From: JBNNGK01 sp050268245
Lineage (GTDB): Bacteria > Pseudomonadota > Gammaproteobacteria > Enterobacterales > Enterobacteriaceae
DNA length: 64,000 nt
Reading direction: 5' to 3'
NCBI RefSeq assembly: GCF_050268245.1
Contig: NZ_JBNNGK010000010.1
Location: forward strand, 107,649-171,648
In this document: positions 50,775-59,894 of the stretch, one piece after another
Position numbering within the stretch: position 1 is the stretch's first letter
Layout of the letters: every line of letters starts with the position of its first letter
The notes under the pieces: model-generated
The model's database searches: none
What the model was told of the DNA's origin: nothing
Seen by the model: the letters and a program-made list of their open reading frames with translations, nothing else
Translations under genes and position numbers: made by a program

Positions 50775-52694
50775 TTAGTTATCTGCGGCAAATTGTTGGG
50801 TGAGTTGTTCCAACTGTTCTTGCGCATCCAACCACGTCATTTCCGTTTCCTCTAACGCTGCTTTAGCCTGGCTTTGCTGCTGTAAACACTCGGTCAGTTC
50901 GGCTTTGCGACTGATGTCGTATAGCGTCGAATCCGCCAGCTTTTCCTCCACCTTTGCCAGTTCGCCAACCAGTTTTTCCATCTGCTGTTCCAGCTTGAGG
51001 ATCTGCTTGCGCAGTGGCTGAGTGTGCGTGCGGAATTCTGCTTCACGCCGTTTCTGGTCTTTACGCGCTTGTGCGCTGTTGCCGCTGTCCTGCTTGGGTG
51101 CTGCGTCTTGCTGTGCCTGCTGCTTCTGCAAATCGCTTAGCCATTGTTGATAATCGTCCAGATCGCCATCGAACGGTTCGACCTGTCCATCATGAACCAG
51201 ATACAGATCGTCGGTGGTTGAGCGGAGCAGGTGACGGTCGTGCGAAACCACCACCAGAGCGCCTTCGAAATCGATCAGCGCTTCGGTGAGCGCTTGACGC
51301 ATATCCAAATCCAAGTGGTTAGTAGGTTCATCAAGCAGCAGCAGATTTGGGCGTTGCCAGACGATCAGCGCCAGCACCAGCCGCGCTTTTTCGCCGCCGG
51401 AGAAACGTTCGGTGGCTTCGGTCACTTTATCGCCTTGGAAACCGAAACCGCCTAGATAATCACGCAGTTGTTGCTCGAGTACGCGTGGCGCGATGCGGCT
51501 CAGGTGTTGTAGCGGTGATTCTTCTGCGCGTAGGAACTCTAACTGATGCTGGGCGAAGTAACCCAGCTTGATACCTTTAGCCAAGCCGACTTCACCGCTC
51601 AGGGGTTCCAACGTGCCAGCCAGCAGTTTGATCAGCGTGGATTTACCGGCGCCGTTGCGCCCTAGCAGACCAATGCGTGAGCCCGGCACCAGATTCAGCT
51701 TGATGGATTGCAGAATGATTTTATCGCCATAACCGGCGCTAACCTTCTCCATTCTCAACAACGGATTTGGCAAGCTTTCGGGTTCACGGAAGCTGAAGCT
51801 AAAGGGGTTATCGACGTGTGCTGGCGCAATCAGCTCCATACGCTCCAACATCTTGATGCGGCTTTGCGCCTGCTTGGCTTTGGATGCCTTGGCTTTAAAA
51901 CGGTCGATAAAGCTTTGCAGATGTGCCACTTTTTCTTGCTGGTTTTGATACAGCGACTGTTGCTGCGCCAGCTTGGTCGCGCGTTGACGTTCGAACGAAG
52001 AGTAGTTGCCGGTGTATTCGTAAATGGTTTGTTGCTCAATGTGCAGGATCTTATCGACGATCGGATCGAGAAAATCACGGTCGTGCGAAATCAGCACCAA
52101 TGTGCCCGGATAGCTTTTCAGCCAGCGCTCAAGCCAGATCACTGCGTCTAAATCCAGGTGGTTGGTCGGTTCATCCAGTAGCAATAAATCGGAACGACAG
52201 AGTAGCGCTTGCGCCAGATTGAGACGCATACGCCAGCCACCAGAAAAGGCGCGCACCGGGCTTTGCAACTGTTCATTAGAAAAGCCTAAACCGTGTAACA
52301 GGCTGGAGGCGCGAGCGCGAACCGTCCAGGCGTCGATAGCGTCGAGCTTACCGTGCAGCGTGGCAATGGCATGACCATCATCACGATCGTTGGCCAATTG
52401 CAGTTCGGCTTCGAGTTGGCGGAACTCGCGGTCGCCATCGATAACATACTCTAGCGCTGGAACATCAAGCGCCGGTGTTTCCTGGTTAACCCAGGCCAGC
52501 GCCCAGTTGCTAGGAAAGGTGTAATTGCCACCGTCTGCGGCCAGTTCGCCCTTGAGTAACGCCAGTAGGGTAGATTTACCACACCCGTTTTTGCCCACCA
52601 GGCCGACCTTTTGACCTGGATTAACCGTCGCCGTAGCGTTGTCCAGCAAGACACGGGTGCCGCGTCGAATTTGTAGCGAGGAGAATACAATCAT
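50775..52694 (-). CDS. yheS: ABC-F ATPase YheS
   Basis: 639-residue ABC-F family protein (E. coli 637) with two ATP-binding cassettes in one chain and no transmembrane part. Walker A motifs: GKNGCGKST and GRNGAGKST; signature motifs AFSGGWRMR and RFSGGEKAR. The linker has arginine/lysine-rich PtIM-like helix (FKAKASKAKQAQSR), and the C-terminus is a coiled coil. ABC-F proteins act on ribosomes; the exact function of YheS is unclear. Confidence 0.97.
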   Translation of the reverse strand: MIVFSSLQIRRGTRVLLDNATATVNPGQKVGLVGKNGCGKSTLLALLKGELAADGGNYTFPSNWALAWVNQETPALDVPALEYVIDGDREFRQLEAELQLANDRDDGHAIATLHGKLDAIDAWTVRARASSLLHGLGFSNEQLQSPVRAFSGGWRMRLNLAQALLCRSDLLLLDEPTNHLDLDAVIWLERWLKSYPGTLVLISHDRDFLDPIVDKILHIEQQTIYEYTGNYSSFERQRATKLAQQQSLYQNQQEKVAHLQSFIDRFKAKASKAKQAQSRIKMLERMELIAPAHVDNPFSFSFREPESLPNPLLRMEKVSAGYGDKIILQSIKLNLVPGSRIGLLGRNGAGKSTLIKLLAGTLEPLSGEVGLAKGIKLGYFAQHQLEFLRAEESPLQHLSRIAPRVLEQQLRDYLGGFGFQGDKVTEATERFSGGEKARLVLALIVWQRPNLLLLDEPTNHLDLDMRQALTEALIDFEGALVVVSHDRHLLRSTTDDLYLVHDGQVEPFDGDLDDYQQWLSDLQKQQAQQDAAPKQDSGNSAQARKDQKRREAEFRTHTQPLRKQILKLEQQMEKLVGELAKVEEKLADSTLYDISRKAELTECLQQQSQAKAALEETEMTWLDAQEQLEQLTQQFAADN

Positions 52695-52876
52695 AAAGCG
52701 CCGTTTGTTATGTGTCGTCCGTTTACTTCGAGCCGTTGTCGCTTCGAAGCCACTCGAATAATGTAGGAGATATGTTAAATTATCATCAACGTAACAGACC
52801 GCAGTGCGCGTGCTGTTTTAATCTTTGCTCTGCATGGTAACGGAAAACCGCTACCCTGACGACGCTTTGGAGGGGA

Positions 52877-53431
52877 ATGATGTCGCAGCCGCCCAAGGTT
52901 TTGCTGCTGTATGCCCATCCGGAATCTCATGACTCGGTCGCCAATCGGGTTTTGCTCAAACCGGCGCAGCAGATGAACCATATCACCGTGCACGATTTAT
53001 ACGCGCACTACCCGGATTTTTTTATTGATATTCACCACGAACAACAACTGCTGCGTGAGCATCAGGTGATTGTTTTTCAGCACCCGTTATACACCTACAG
53101 TTGCCCGGCATTGTTGAAAGAGTGGTTTGACCGGGTGCTGTCGCGTGGCTTTGCCAGTGGTGTTGGCGGTAATGCGCTGGCGGGAAAGTATTGGCGCTCG
53201 GTGATCACCACCGGGGAGCCTGAGGGCGCGTACCGCATTGGCGGTTATAACCGTTATCCGATGGAAGCTATTTTGCGCCCGTTCGAACTGACCGCCGCTA
53301 TGTGCAGTATGCACTGGCTTACACCTATTATCATTTATTGGGCGCGTCGCCAGAAACCGGATGTATTAGGCAGCCATGCGGATGCTTACGCGGATTGGTT
53401 GCGTCATCCGATTCCTCTGCGGGGAACATAA
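52877..53431 (+). CDS. kefG: KefB ancillary subunit KefG (quinone reductase-like)
   Basis: 184-residue flavodoxin-fold protein needed for full activity of the KefB potassium efflux system. It starts MMSQPPKVLLLYAHPESHDSVANR, with the FMN-site LYAHPES and QHPLYTYSCPALLKEW motif. Two in-frame ATGs follow GGAGGGGA; the first is used as in E. coli. It is 2 bp from kefB. Confidence 0.95.
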   Translation: MMSQPPKVLLLYAHPESHDSVANRVLLKPAQQMNHITVHDLYAHYPDFFIDIHHEQQLLREHQVIVFQHPLYTYSCPALLKEWFDRVLSRGFASGVGGNALAGKYWRSVITTGEPEGAYRIGGYNRYPMEAILRPFELTAAMCSMHWLTPIIIYWARRQKPDVLGSHADAYADWLRHPIPLRGT

Positions 53432-53433
53432 CA

Positions 53434-55242
53434 ATGGAAAGCTCAACGCTATTGACCGCCGTGTTGTTGTTTTTGTTTGCCGCTGTCGTGACGGTACCGA
53501 TTGCCCGCCGTTTGGGCATCGGTGCGGTTTTGGGATATTTGATAGCGGGTATTGCCATCGGCCCCTGGGGTTTGGGGTTGATACGTGATGTGGATGAGAT
53601 TCTGCACTTCTCTGAGCTGGGTGTGGTTTTTCTGATGTTTATCATTGGGCTGGAGCTTAACCCGTCCAAATTGTGGGCATTGCGGCGTTCTATCTTTGGT
53701 GTGGGGGCGGGGCAAGTGCTTATTACCGCCGCGGTATTAGGCGCGTTGTTGTATCTGAGCCATTTTGCCTGGCAGGCCGCGGTCATTGGCGGCATTGGAT
53801 TAGCGATGTCGTCCACCGCGATGGCGTTACAATTGATGCGTGAAAAGGGTATGAATCGCAATGAGGGTGGCCAGCTTGGTTTCTCGGTGTTGTTATTCCA
53901 AGATATGGCAGTGATCCCGGCGTTGGCGTTGATTCCTCTTTTGGCAGAAGGCGCTGGAACCAGCGACGACTGGGCGCAGATCGGCTATAAAGTCGCGGCG
54001 TTCGGCGGCATGTTAGTCGGTGGGCGCTTCCTGCTGCGGCCGCTTTTTCGCTACATTGCCGCGTCTGGCGTACGTGAGATCTTTACCGCGGCATCGCTGT
54101 TGGTGGTGTTAGGTGCCGCGCTGTTTATGGATTTGCTGGGGTTGTCGATGGCGCTCGGGACTTTTATTGCGGGCGTGTTGTTGGCGGAGAGCGAGTATCG
54201 TCATGAGCTGGAAATTGCCATTGAGCCGTTTAAGGGCTTGCTGTTAGGGCTGTTCTTTATATCGGTCGGTATGGCGTTGAATATTGGCGTGCTCTACACC
54301 CACTTAGCTACGGTGCTGATTGGCGTCGTATTGCTCGTGGCGATCAAGTCTGGCGTGTTGTATGCGCTGGCGCGCATTTTCGGGCTGCGGCGTTCGGTAC
54401 GCTTACAGTTTGCCGGTGTGCTGAGCCAAGGTGGTGAGTTTGCCTTTGTGCTGTTTTCGGCGGCCGCGGCGCAAAAGGTGTTGAGCAACGATCAGTTGGC
54501 GCTGTTATTAGTGATCGTGACGTTGTCGATGATGACGACGCCGCTGCTGATGCAAATGATTGATCGGGTGCTGGCGCGTCGTTACAACGCTAAAGATGAG
54601 GACGAAGAAACGCCGTTTGTTGAGGATGATGAGCCGCAGGTGATTATTGTCGGTTTTGGGCGTTTTGGTCAGGTGATTGGCCGCTTGCTGATGGCAAACA
54701 AGATGCGCATTACCGTATTGGAGCGCGATGTCAGCGCGGTGGGTGTGTTGCGCCGCTACGGTTATAAAGTGTATTACGGTGATGCTACCGAGCTGGAGCT
54801 GTTACGCGCGGCCGGGGCGGAGAAGGCCAAATCGATTGTGATTACTTGCAATGAACCGGAAGACACCTTAGCCGTTGTTCATCTTTGCCAGCAGCATTTC
54901 CCGCATCTTGCCATTTTGGCCCGTGCACGTGGCCGTGTCGAGGCGCATGAACTGTTGCAGGCGGGGGTGAAGGATTTCAGTCGCGAGACGTTTTCCAGTG
55001 CATTAGAGTTGGGGCGTAAGACGTTGATGACATTGGGGATGCACCCACATCAGGCTTTTCGTTCCCAGCAGCATTTTCGCCGGTTGGATATGCGCATGTT
55101 GCGAGAATTGATGCCACCGCATCAGGGGGATGTGGCGCAGATTTCTCGAGTGAAAGAAGCGCGGCGCGAGTTGGAAGAATTGTTCCATCGTGAAATGCAA
55201 AAAGAAAGTCGCCAATTTGATGGCTGGGACGAATATGAATAG
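53434..55242 (+). CDS. kefB: Glutathione-gated potassium/proton antiporter KefB
   Basis: 602-residue CPA2 antiporter (E. coli 601) that exports K+ to acidify the cytoplasm when electrophiles form glutathione adducts. About 12 membrane helices cover 1-385, with EGGQLGFSVLLFQDMAVIP. The RCK/KTN domain begins at about 400 (VIIVGFGRFGQVIGRLL) and includes YYGDATELELLRAAGAE. The start MESSTLLTAVLLF fits the family; the frame is open further upstream inside kefG. Confidence 0.97.
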   Translation: MESSTLLTAVLLFLFAAVVTVPIARRLGIGAVLGYLIAGIAIGPWGLGLIRDVDEILHFSELGVVFLMFIIGLELNPSKLWALRRSIFGVGAGQVLITAAVLGALLYLSHFAWQAAVIGGIGLAMSSTAMALQLMREKGMNRNEGGQLGFSVLLFQDMAVIPALALIPLLAEGAGTSDDWAQIGYKVAAFGGMLVGGRFLLRPLFRYIAASGVREIFTAASLLVVLGAALFMDLLGLSMALGTFIAGVLLAESEYRHELEIAIEPFKGLLLGLFFISVGMALNIGVLYTHLATVLIGVVLLVAIKSGVLYALARIFGLRRSVRLQFAGVLSQGGEFAFVLFSAAAAQKVLSNDQLALLLVIVTLSMMTTPLLMQMIDRVLARRYNAKDEDEETPFVEDDEPQVIIVGFGRFGQVIGRLLMANKMRITVLERDVSAVGVLRRYGYKVYYGDATELELLRAAGAEKAKSIVITCNEPEDTLAVVHLCQQHFPHLAILARARGRVEAHELLQAGVKDFSRETFSSALELGRKTLMTLGMHPHQAFRSQQHFRRLDMRMLRELMPPHQGDVAQISRVKEARRELEELFHREMQKESRQFDGWDEYE

Positions 55243-55252
55243 GAGTAATAGC

Positions 55253-55456
55253 ATGTCTGCAACGCGTAAGCGATTTATCGCGGGGGCGGTTTGCCCAAGC
55301 TGTAATGCGATGGATACGCTGGCAGTGTGGCGCGAAGATCGTGTCGAAGTCGTGGAGTGCGTCAAGTGTGGCCATCATCAGCGACAAACGGAGCAACAGG
55401 TGGAAAAACATGTACGGCCGCAGGAACAGGTCATTGGCATTTTCCAGCCAGAGTAG
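55253..55456 (+). CDS. yheV: Zinc-ribbon small protein YheV
   Basis: 67-residue protein (E. coli 66) with four cysteines in CPSCNAM and CVKCGHH arranged like a zinc ribbon. It starts MSATRKRFIAGAVC after AGGAGTAATAGC. The function is unknown. It is conserved downstream of kefB and probably in the kefG-kefB-yheV transcript. Confidence 0.93.
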   Translation: MSATRKRFIAGAVCPSCNAMDTLAVWREDRVEVVECVKCGHHQRQTEQQVEKHVRPQEQVIGIFQPE

Positions 55457-55594
55457 CGTTATCTGATGTGATTTTTTATGCTGGAGGGTACAGCGCTGCA
55501 GATTTCCGTTACAATCTGCACGGTAAGGTTGTGTCCGTACGGTACTTAGGTGCCACAAGGGGGCAGCTTAAAGTATCCAACGGTAGGAGATATC

Positions 55595-56173
55595 ATGAAA
55601 GTAGTAAAAGACTCGGTAGTCAGCCTGGCTTACCAAGTACGTACAGAAGACGGTGTTTTAGTTGATGAGTCTCCGGTGAGTGCACCGCTGGACTATCTGC
55701 ACGGGCATGGTTCTCTGATCGCAGGTTTGGAGAAGGCGCTTGAAGGCCGTGAAGCGGGCGATCGCTTCGACGTGAATGTCGGCGCTAACGAAGCTTACGG
55801 TCAGTACGATGAAAACTTGGTGCAGCGTGTACCAAAAGACGTTTTCATGGGCGTTGACGAACTGCAAGTCGGTATGCGTTTCCTGGCTGATACCGATCAG
55901 GGGCCTGTTCCCGTTGAAATTACCGAAGTGGACGGCGATCACGTTGTGGTTGACGGCAACCATATGCTGGCGGGCCAGAACCTGAACTTCAACGTAGAAG
56001 TGGTCGCGATTCGTGAAGCGACCGCGGAAGAACTGGCTCACGGCCATGTTCACGGCGAGCACGATCATCACCACGAACACGGTGAGGGCTGCTGCGGCGG
56101 TCACGACCACGAGCACGACCATGATCACGGCAAGAAAGGTGGTTGCGGTAACGGCGGTTGTGGCTGCCACTAA
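55595..56173 (+). CDS. slyD: FKBP-type PPIase and metallochaperone SlyD
   Basis: 192-residue cytosolic peptidyl-prolyl isomerase with chaperone IF domain and metal-binding tail. The FKBP core has RTEDGVLVDESP and LDYLHGHGSLIAGLEKALEG; the IF domain includes the ETDQGPVPVEI-like DTDQGPVPVEIT. The tail from about 150 is His- and Cys-rich (HDHHHEHGEGCCGGHDHEHD, GGCGNGGCGCH), binding nickel for hydrogenase maturation. The start follows GTAGGAG. Confidence 0.97.
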   Translation: MKVVKDSVVSLAYQVRTEDGVLVDESPVSAPLDYLHGHGSLIAGLEKALEGREAGDRFDVNVGANEAYGQYDENLVQRVPKDVFMGVDELQVGMRFLADTDQGPVPVEITEVDGDHVVVDGNHMLAGQNLNFNVEVVAIREATAEELAHGHVHGEHDHHHEHGEGCCGGHDHEHDHDHGKKGGCGNGGCGCH

Positions 56174-56190
56174 GCGCCAGTCACGGTTAG

Positions 56191-56217
56191 AAAAAGGTCG
56201 CCTCGGCGGCCTTTTTT
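56191..56217 (+). terminator. slyD terminator
   Basis: AAAAAGGTCGCC / GGCGGCCTTTTTT hairpin with loop TC and one T-G pairing, followed by a T run. It starts 18 bp after the slyD stop. It may also serve slyX from the other side. Confidence 0.85.
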
Positions 56218-56245
56218 ACTGATGGCCGCCGCGTTTTGCCGCCAA

Positions 56246-56473
56246 TCAGTAGTGCGGCGGTGGCGTTTCTTCCGATTGCGACGCAATCATGGAGGTCTGC
56301 GTGGCGCGTAGTTTATCGGTCAACATATGCAGATGCTCGCGTAATTTTAATAACTCGAGCTGGTGCTGAACCACTGTCTGATTCAACTCCTCAATAGTTA
56401 CTTCCTGAAAAGCCTGACGGCTTTCCAATTCTTCCAGCCGCTTTAACAGGCTTAGGTTGTCGGCGTTTTGCAT
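56246..56473 (-). CDS. slyX: Small coiled-coil protein SlyX
   Basis: 75-residue protein (E. coli 72) of unknown function, conserved next to slyD and divergent from fkpA. It starts MQNADNLSLLKRLEELESR with AGAGG upstream. It is a heptad-rich coiled coil (FQEVTIEELNQTVVQHQLEL) ending in SEETPPPHY. An ATG 12 codons earlier is in frame but not family-like. Confidence 0.94.
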   Translation of the reverse strand: MQNADNLSLLKRLEELESRQAFQEVTIEELNQTVVQHQLELLKLREHLHMLTDKLRATQTSMIASQSEETPPPHY

Positions 56474-56843
56474 AGTGCTACCTCTGACGCGGTTAAATCC
56501 CGATGGCAAACGTTATGGTAACAGGTGACGCTGACTTTGCGTTGCGCTATTTCGTCGTCTTCCGCCTAGGGTAGAGCTGAAATAGACCCGAAGTGGTGTA
56601 AAACTCGGTAAAAAGGGGTGCAAAGGTCGATTTTTGTATGCCATGGTAGACTTCTTTAGCACGAAAAGTCTGATTTATCATGATGGTAATAGATCAAAGG
56701 AAACTTCTCTCTTAATGTGGAGTCACACTTTGACTCGATTGGTTACCTGTGCGACTGTTTTGTTTGCTTTCAGCCAGCTATAGTAGCCCGGTTTTCTTAC
56801 TTAATGATTGTTTGGGGCACCGCTTCAGACACTGGAGAAATGG
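56474..56843. other. slyX-fkpA divergent intergenic region
   Basis: 370 bp holding the promoters of slyX and fkpA. No ORF or known repeat. Contains a possible sigma-E promoter for fkpA (56699-56727). Confidence 0.5.
56699..56727 (+). promoter_or_regulatory. Possible sigma-E promoter of fkpA
   Basis: GGAAACTT (56699-56706) resembles the sigma-E -35 GGAACTT; TCACA (56723-56727) follows 16 bp later, weakly like the sigma-E -10. In E. coli fkpA is under sigma-E control. The -10 match is poor. Confidence 0.4.
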
Positions 56844-57668
56844 ATGAAATCTTTGTTTAAAGTCACGCTTCTGGCAACCACCATGGCTTTTGCCTTGAAT
56901 GCGACTCAGGTTATGGCCGCTGATGCGGCAAAGCCGGCTGACGCGGCAAAACCTGCCGCAGCACCAAGCACGGGCAAGTTCAAGAGCGATGACGAGAAAG
57001 TGGCCTATGCACTGGGCGCATCGTTGGGTCGTTACATGGACAACTCGTTGAAAGAGCAGGAAAAACTAGGTATCAAATTGGATAAAGATCAATTGATCGC
57101 CGGTGTTCAAGACTCTTTCGCTAACAAGAGCAAGTTAAACGACGATGACATTGAAAAAACCTTGCAGAGCTTTGAAGCACGTGTGAAAGCCTCCGCTCAG
57201 GAAAAAATGGAGCAGGACGCAAAAGACAACGAGGCGAAAGGCGCGAAATACCGTGATACTTTCGCTAAAGAAAAAGGCGTGAAGAAAACGGAATCGGGTT
57301 TGCTGTATCAGGTAGAGAAGCCGGGTACGGGTGACGCGCCAAAAGATAGTGACACTGTGGTGGTGAATTACAAAGGTACGCTGACGGATGGTACTGAGTT
57401 TGATAATTCTTATACCCGTGGCGAGCCGTTGTCATTCCGTCTGGACGGCGTGATTCCGGGTTGGACTGAAGGCCTGAAACAAATTAAGAAAGGCGGCAAA
57501 ATCAAGCTGGTGATCCCGCCGGCGCTGGCTTACGGTAAAACGGGCGTTCCGGGCATCCCGGCTAACTCCACGCTGGTATTTGACGTTGAGCTGCTGGATA
57601 TCAAAGCGGCACCAAAAGCCGAAGCTAAATCAGAGAAGCCTGCGGCTGCAGACGCTAAAGCCAAATAA
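56844..57668 (+). CDS. fkpA: Periplasmic PPIase and chaperone FkpA
   Basis: 274-residue FKBP-type folding factor of the periplasm (E. coli 270). Signal peptide MKSLFKVTLLATTMAFALNA cleaved after VMAA. An N-terminal helical dimerisation domain (about 45-140) is followed by a FKBP domain with VVVNYKGTLTDGTEFDNSY and VIPGWTEGLKQIKKGG. The tail is Ala/Lys/Pro-rich. A GGAGAAATGG ribosome-binding region supports the chosen ATG. Confidence 0.97.
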   Translation: MKSLFKVTLLATTMAFALNATQVMAADAAKPADAAKPAAAPSTGKFKSDDEKVAYALGASLGRYMDNSLKEQEKLGIKLDKDQLIAGVQDSFANKSKLNDDDIEKTLQSFEARVKASAQEKMEQDAKDNEAKGAKYRDTFAKEKGVKKTESGLLYQVEKPGTGDAPKDSDTVVVNYKGTLTDGTEFDNSYTRGEPLSFRLDGVIPGWTEGLKQIKKGGKIKLVIPPALAYGKTGVPGIPANSTLVFDVELLDIKAAPKAEAKSEKPAAADAKAK

Positions 57669-57683
57669 GTTCATTTTGTGTTT

Positions 57684-57707
57684 ATCCGCCGCGTTCTCGC
57701 GGCGGAT
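57684..57707 (+). terminator. fkpA terminator
   Basis: Perfect 10-bp stem ATCCGCCGCG / CGCGGCGGAT with loop TTCT, 15 bp after the fkpA stop. The T tract afterwards is weak. Confidence 0.65.
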
Positions 57708-57828
57708 ATCCTTTCACCACATCGATAGAAACTATCCCAACTTTTCCTCCCACCTCTTACGGATTACTTGACGCCTGCTGGGCATCGGGCTTAACGTCAA
57801 TGCCACGCGCAAACGCAAGGAGTTGGTT

Positions 57829-57885
57829 ATGGCTGTTTTTGCCAAACTAACGTTCAGACTAATCAGTCATGCGCCTGCCCCTTAG
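57829..57885 (+). CDS. Possible 18-residue leader peptide upstream of yheO
   Basis: ATG preceded by a perfect AAGGAG (57817-57822) with a six-base spacer, encoding MAVFAKLTFRLISHAPAP and a TAG stop. It ends 87 bp before yheO. No homologue is known to me; support is the ribosome-binding site only. It could be a leader peptide or chance. Confidence 0.35.
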   Translation: MAVFAKLTFRLISHAPAP

Positions 57886-57972
57886 GGCGTGTACCTAAAA
57901 CTGTTCCCGGCCGCCATGAGCCGTTTTAGCTGCGCCCCCTGGCACAGGCGATCTATGAGGGTGGTATCTTCG

Positions 57973-58695
57973 ATGTCTAATTCGCTTTTATCCAGCGAGG
58001 CCAGCGAACTCGATTTGCTGAATGAGCGTCCGTTTAGCCAAACGGATTATGAAATTCTGAAGTCTTATGAAGCCGTGGTCGATGGTCTGGCGATGCTGAT
58101 CGGCGGGCATTGCGAAATCGTGCTGCACTCGCTGGAGGATCTGAAGTGCTCTGCGGTGCGTATTGCCAATGGTGAACATACCGGGCGGCAAATTGGCTCG
58201 CCGATTACCGATCTGGCGTTGCGTATGTTGCATGATATGGCCGGTGACGACAGTAGCGTATCCAAAGCCTACTTTACTCGCGCGAAGAGCGGGGTGTTGA
58301 TGAAGTCAGTCACCATTGCGATTCGCAACCGCGAGCAGCGGGTGATTGGCTTGTTGTGTATTAACATGAACTTGGATGTGCCGTTTTCACAAGTGATGCA
58401 AACATTTATGCCGCCGGAAACGCAAGAAGTACCTTCTTCGGTTAACTTTGCCTCTTCCGTTGATGACCTGGTTGCGCAGACGTTGGAGTTCACTATTGAA
58501 GAGGTGAATGCCGATCGCAGTGTGTCAAATAACGCGAAAAATCGGCAAGTGGTGCTCAACCTGTATGAAAAGGGTATTTTTGATATAAAAGACGCCATCA
58601 ATCAGGTAGCCGAACGCTTGAATATCTCTAAACACACCGTGTATCTGTATATTCGCCAGTTTAAAAACGGTGATTTATTGGGAACCGAACGTTGA
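57973..58695 (+). CDS. yheO: YheO-type PAS/HTH transcriptional regulator
   Basis: 240-residue regulator: N-terminal YheO-like PAS domain (LAMLIGGHCEIVLHSLEDLKC-like at about 43-63) and a C-terminal helix-turn-helix of the DUF2089/YheO type (INQVAERLNISKHTVYLYIRQF). The targets are uncertain. The start MSNSLLSSEASELDLL matches E. coli; ATG 57955 (six codons earlier) is an alternative with a nearer AGGCG. It is coupled to tusD through TTGA overlap. Confidence 0.92.
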   Translation: MSNSLLSSEASELDLLNERPFSQTDYEILKSYEAVVDGLAMLIGGHCEIVLHSLEDLKCSAVRIANGEHTGRQIGSPITDLALRMLHDMAGDDSSVSKAYFTRAKSGVLMKSVTIAIRNREQRVIGLLCINMNLDVPFSQVMQTFMPPETQEVPSSVNFASSVDDLVAQTLEFTIEEVNADRSVSNNAKNRQVVLNLYEKGIFDIKDAINQVAERLNISKHTVYLYIRQFKNGDLLGTER

Positions 58696-59084
58696 AACTG
58701 ACTTATTGCCTGTTGGTAACCGGCCCTGCGTATGGCTCCCAACAGGCCAGCAGCGCGTATCAATTCGCTCAGGCGTTATTGGCGGCGGGGCATCGGTTGG
58801 ATAGCGTGTTTTTCTATCGTGAAGGTGTGTCGAATGCTAACCAATTGACGTCGCCCGCCAGTGACGAATTCGACTTGGTACGTGCGTGGGTGGCATTGGC
58901 GCAACAGCATGATATTGCGCTTAACGTCTGTGTGGCGGCGGCACTACGCCGTGGCGTGACGGATGAGCAAGAGGCGCAGCAGCAAAATTTGTCAGCGGCT
59001 AACTTGCAGTCGGGGTTTACCCTGAGTGGGTTGGGGGCTTTCGCGGAAGCCGCGCTCAGTTGCGATCGCATGCTGCAATTTTAA
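58692..59084 (+). CDS. tusD: Sulfur relay protein TusD
   Basis: Subunit of the TusBCD complex that transfers persulfide sulfur from TusA to TusE for 2-thiouridine in tRNA. 130 residues. The active cysteine is Cys80 in LNVCVAAALRRG (E. coli Cys78). The start is TTG, overlapping the yheO stop, so expression depends on yheO translation. Otherwise near identical pattern: TGPAYGSQQASSAYQFAQAL. Confidence 0.96.
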   Translation: MKLTYCLLVTGPAYGSQQASSAYQFAQALLAAGHRLDSVFFYREGVSNANQLTSPASDEFDLVRAWVALAQQHDIALNVCVAAALRRGVTDEQEAQQQNLSAANLQSGFTLSGLGAFAEAALSCDRMLQF

Positions 59085-59093
59085 GAGAGCATA

Positions 59094-59453
59094 ATGAAAC
59101 GAGTTGCATTTGTTTTCACTCAAGGGCCGCATGGCAGCGCTAGCGGCCGTGAAGGTTTGGATGCCTTGCTGGCAACCTCCGCATTGAGCGAAGATCTCGG
59201 CGTATTTTTTATCGGGGATGGGGTATTGCAATTGCTGCCTGGTCAACAGCCGGAGAAAATCTTGGCACGCAATTACATTGCTACCTTCGGCGTATTACCG
59301 TTGTACGATGTTGAACAGTGTTACCTGTGTGCCGCTTCGCTACAGGAACGTGGGCTATCCCAGGTTGAAAACTGGGTACTGGACGCCGAAACCTTAGCGC
59401 CGAAGGCCTTGCGTGAACGGCTCGCCAATTATGACGTGGTGCTGACTTTCTAG
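59094..59453 (+). CDS. tusC: Sulfur relay protein TusC
   Basis: 119-residue DsrF-like subunit of TusBCD (same length as E. coli). It starts MKRVAFVFTQGPHGSASGREG, with family motif LDALLATSALSEDLGVFF. It lacks the catalytic cysteine of TusD, as expected for the family. It lies nine bases from tusD. Confidence 0.96.
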   Translation: MKRVAFVFTQGPHGSASGREGLDALLATSALSEDLGVFFIGDGVLQLLPGQQPEKILARNYIATFGVLPLYDVEQCYLCAASLQERGLSQVENWVLDAETLAPKALRERLANYDVVLTF

Positions 59454-59462
59454 GAATTTGTG

Positions 59463-59750
59463 ATGCTGTTTACCCTGAGTCATTCCCCTCTTCAGTGCGA
59501 TCTGCCGGCTTTATTGCGTTTGGCAGCGCCGGGTGATGCGATACTGTTACTGCAAGATGGTGTACTGGCTGCGTTATCCGGCTGTGCCGCTCTTGATTTG
59601 TTGCTTGATGCCCCCTTATCGCTCTACGTTTTACAAGACGATGTGGTAGCGCGCGGCCTGTCTGGTTGTATTTCACACAATCTTACTGTCATCGACTATA
59701 ATCAATTCGTTGAATTAACCGAAAATCATCATAGCCAAATGGCATGGTAA
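59463..59750 (+). CDS. tusB: Sulfur relay protein TusB
   Basis: 95-residue DsrH-like subunit of TusBCD. It starts MLFTLSHSPLQCDLPALLR and ends HHSQMAW, the typical C-terminus. ATG 59463 is preferred to GTG 59460 because the E. coli protein begins at the equivalent methionine. It follows tusC by nine bases. Confidence 0.94.
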   Translation: MLFTLSHSPLQCDLPALLRLAAPGDAILLLQDGVLAALSGCAALDLLLDAPLSLYVLQDDVVARGLSGCISHNLTVIDYNQFVELTENHHSQMAW

Positions 59751-59772
59751 CAACACTGATGTTGTATATTTC

Positions 59773-59801
59773 TTGACACCTTAACCACTCAGCCATAAAA
59801 T
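59773..59801 (+). promoter_or_regulatory. str operon promoter
   Basis: TTGACA (59773-59778), 17 bp, TAAAAT (59796-59801): near-perfect sigma-70 promoter, closely like the E. coli str promoter. It lies about 95 bp upstream of rpsL, just after tusB. Confidence 0.92.
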
Positions 59802-59894
59802 TCTGCGTCCTCGTACTTTGCCAGTAGTGCATGCGAGGGGATTTATCACATGTTTACGAAGCAAGAAACGAAGCACAAACCAGGAGCTTTTTGA

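Larger units (their letters stand above)
57669..57972 (+). other. fkpA-yheO intergenic region
   Basis: 304 bp: the fkpA terminator hairpin (57684-57707), then an 18-codon ORF with a strong ribosome-binding site (57829-57885), then the yheO start region. No palindromic operator seen. Confidence 0.5.
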
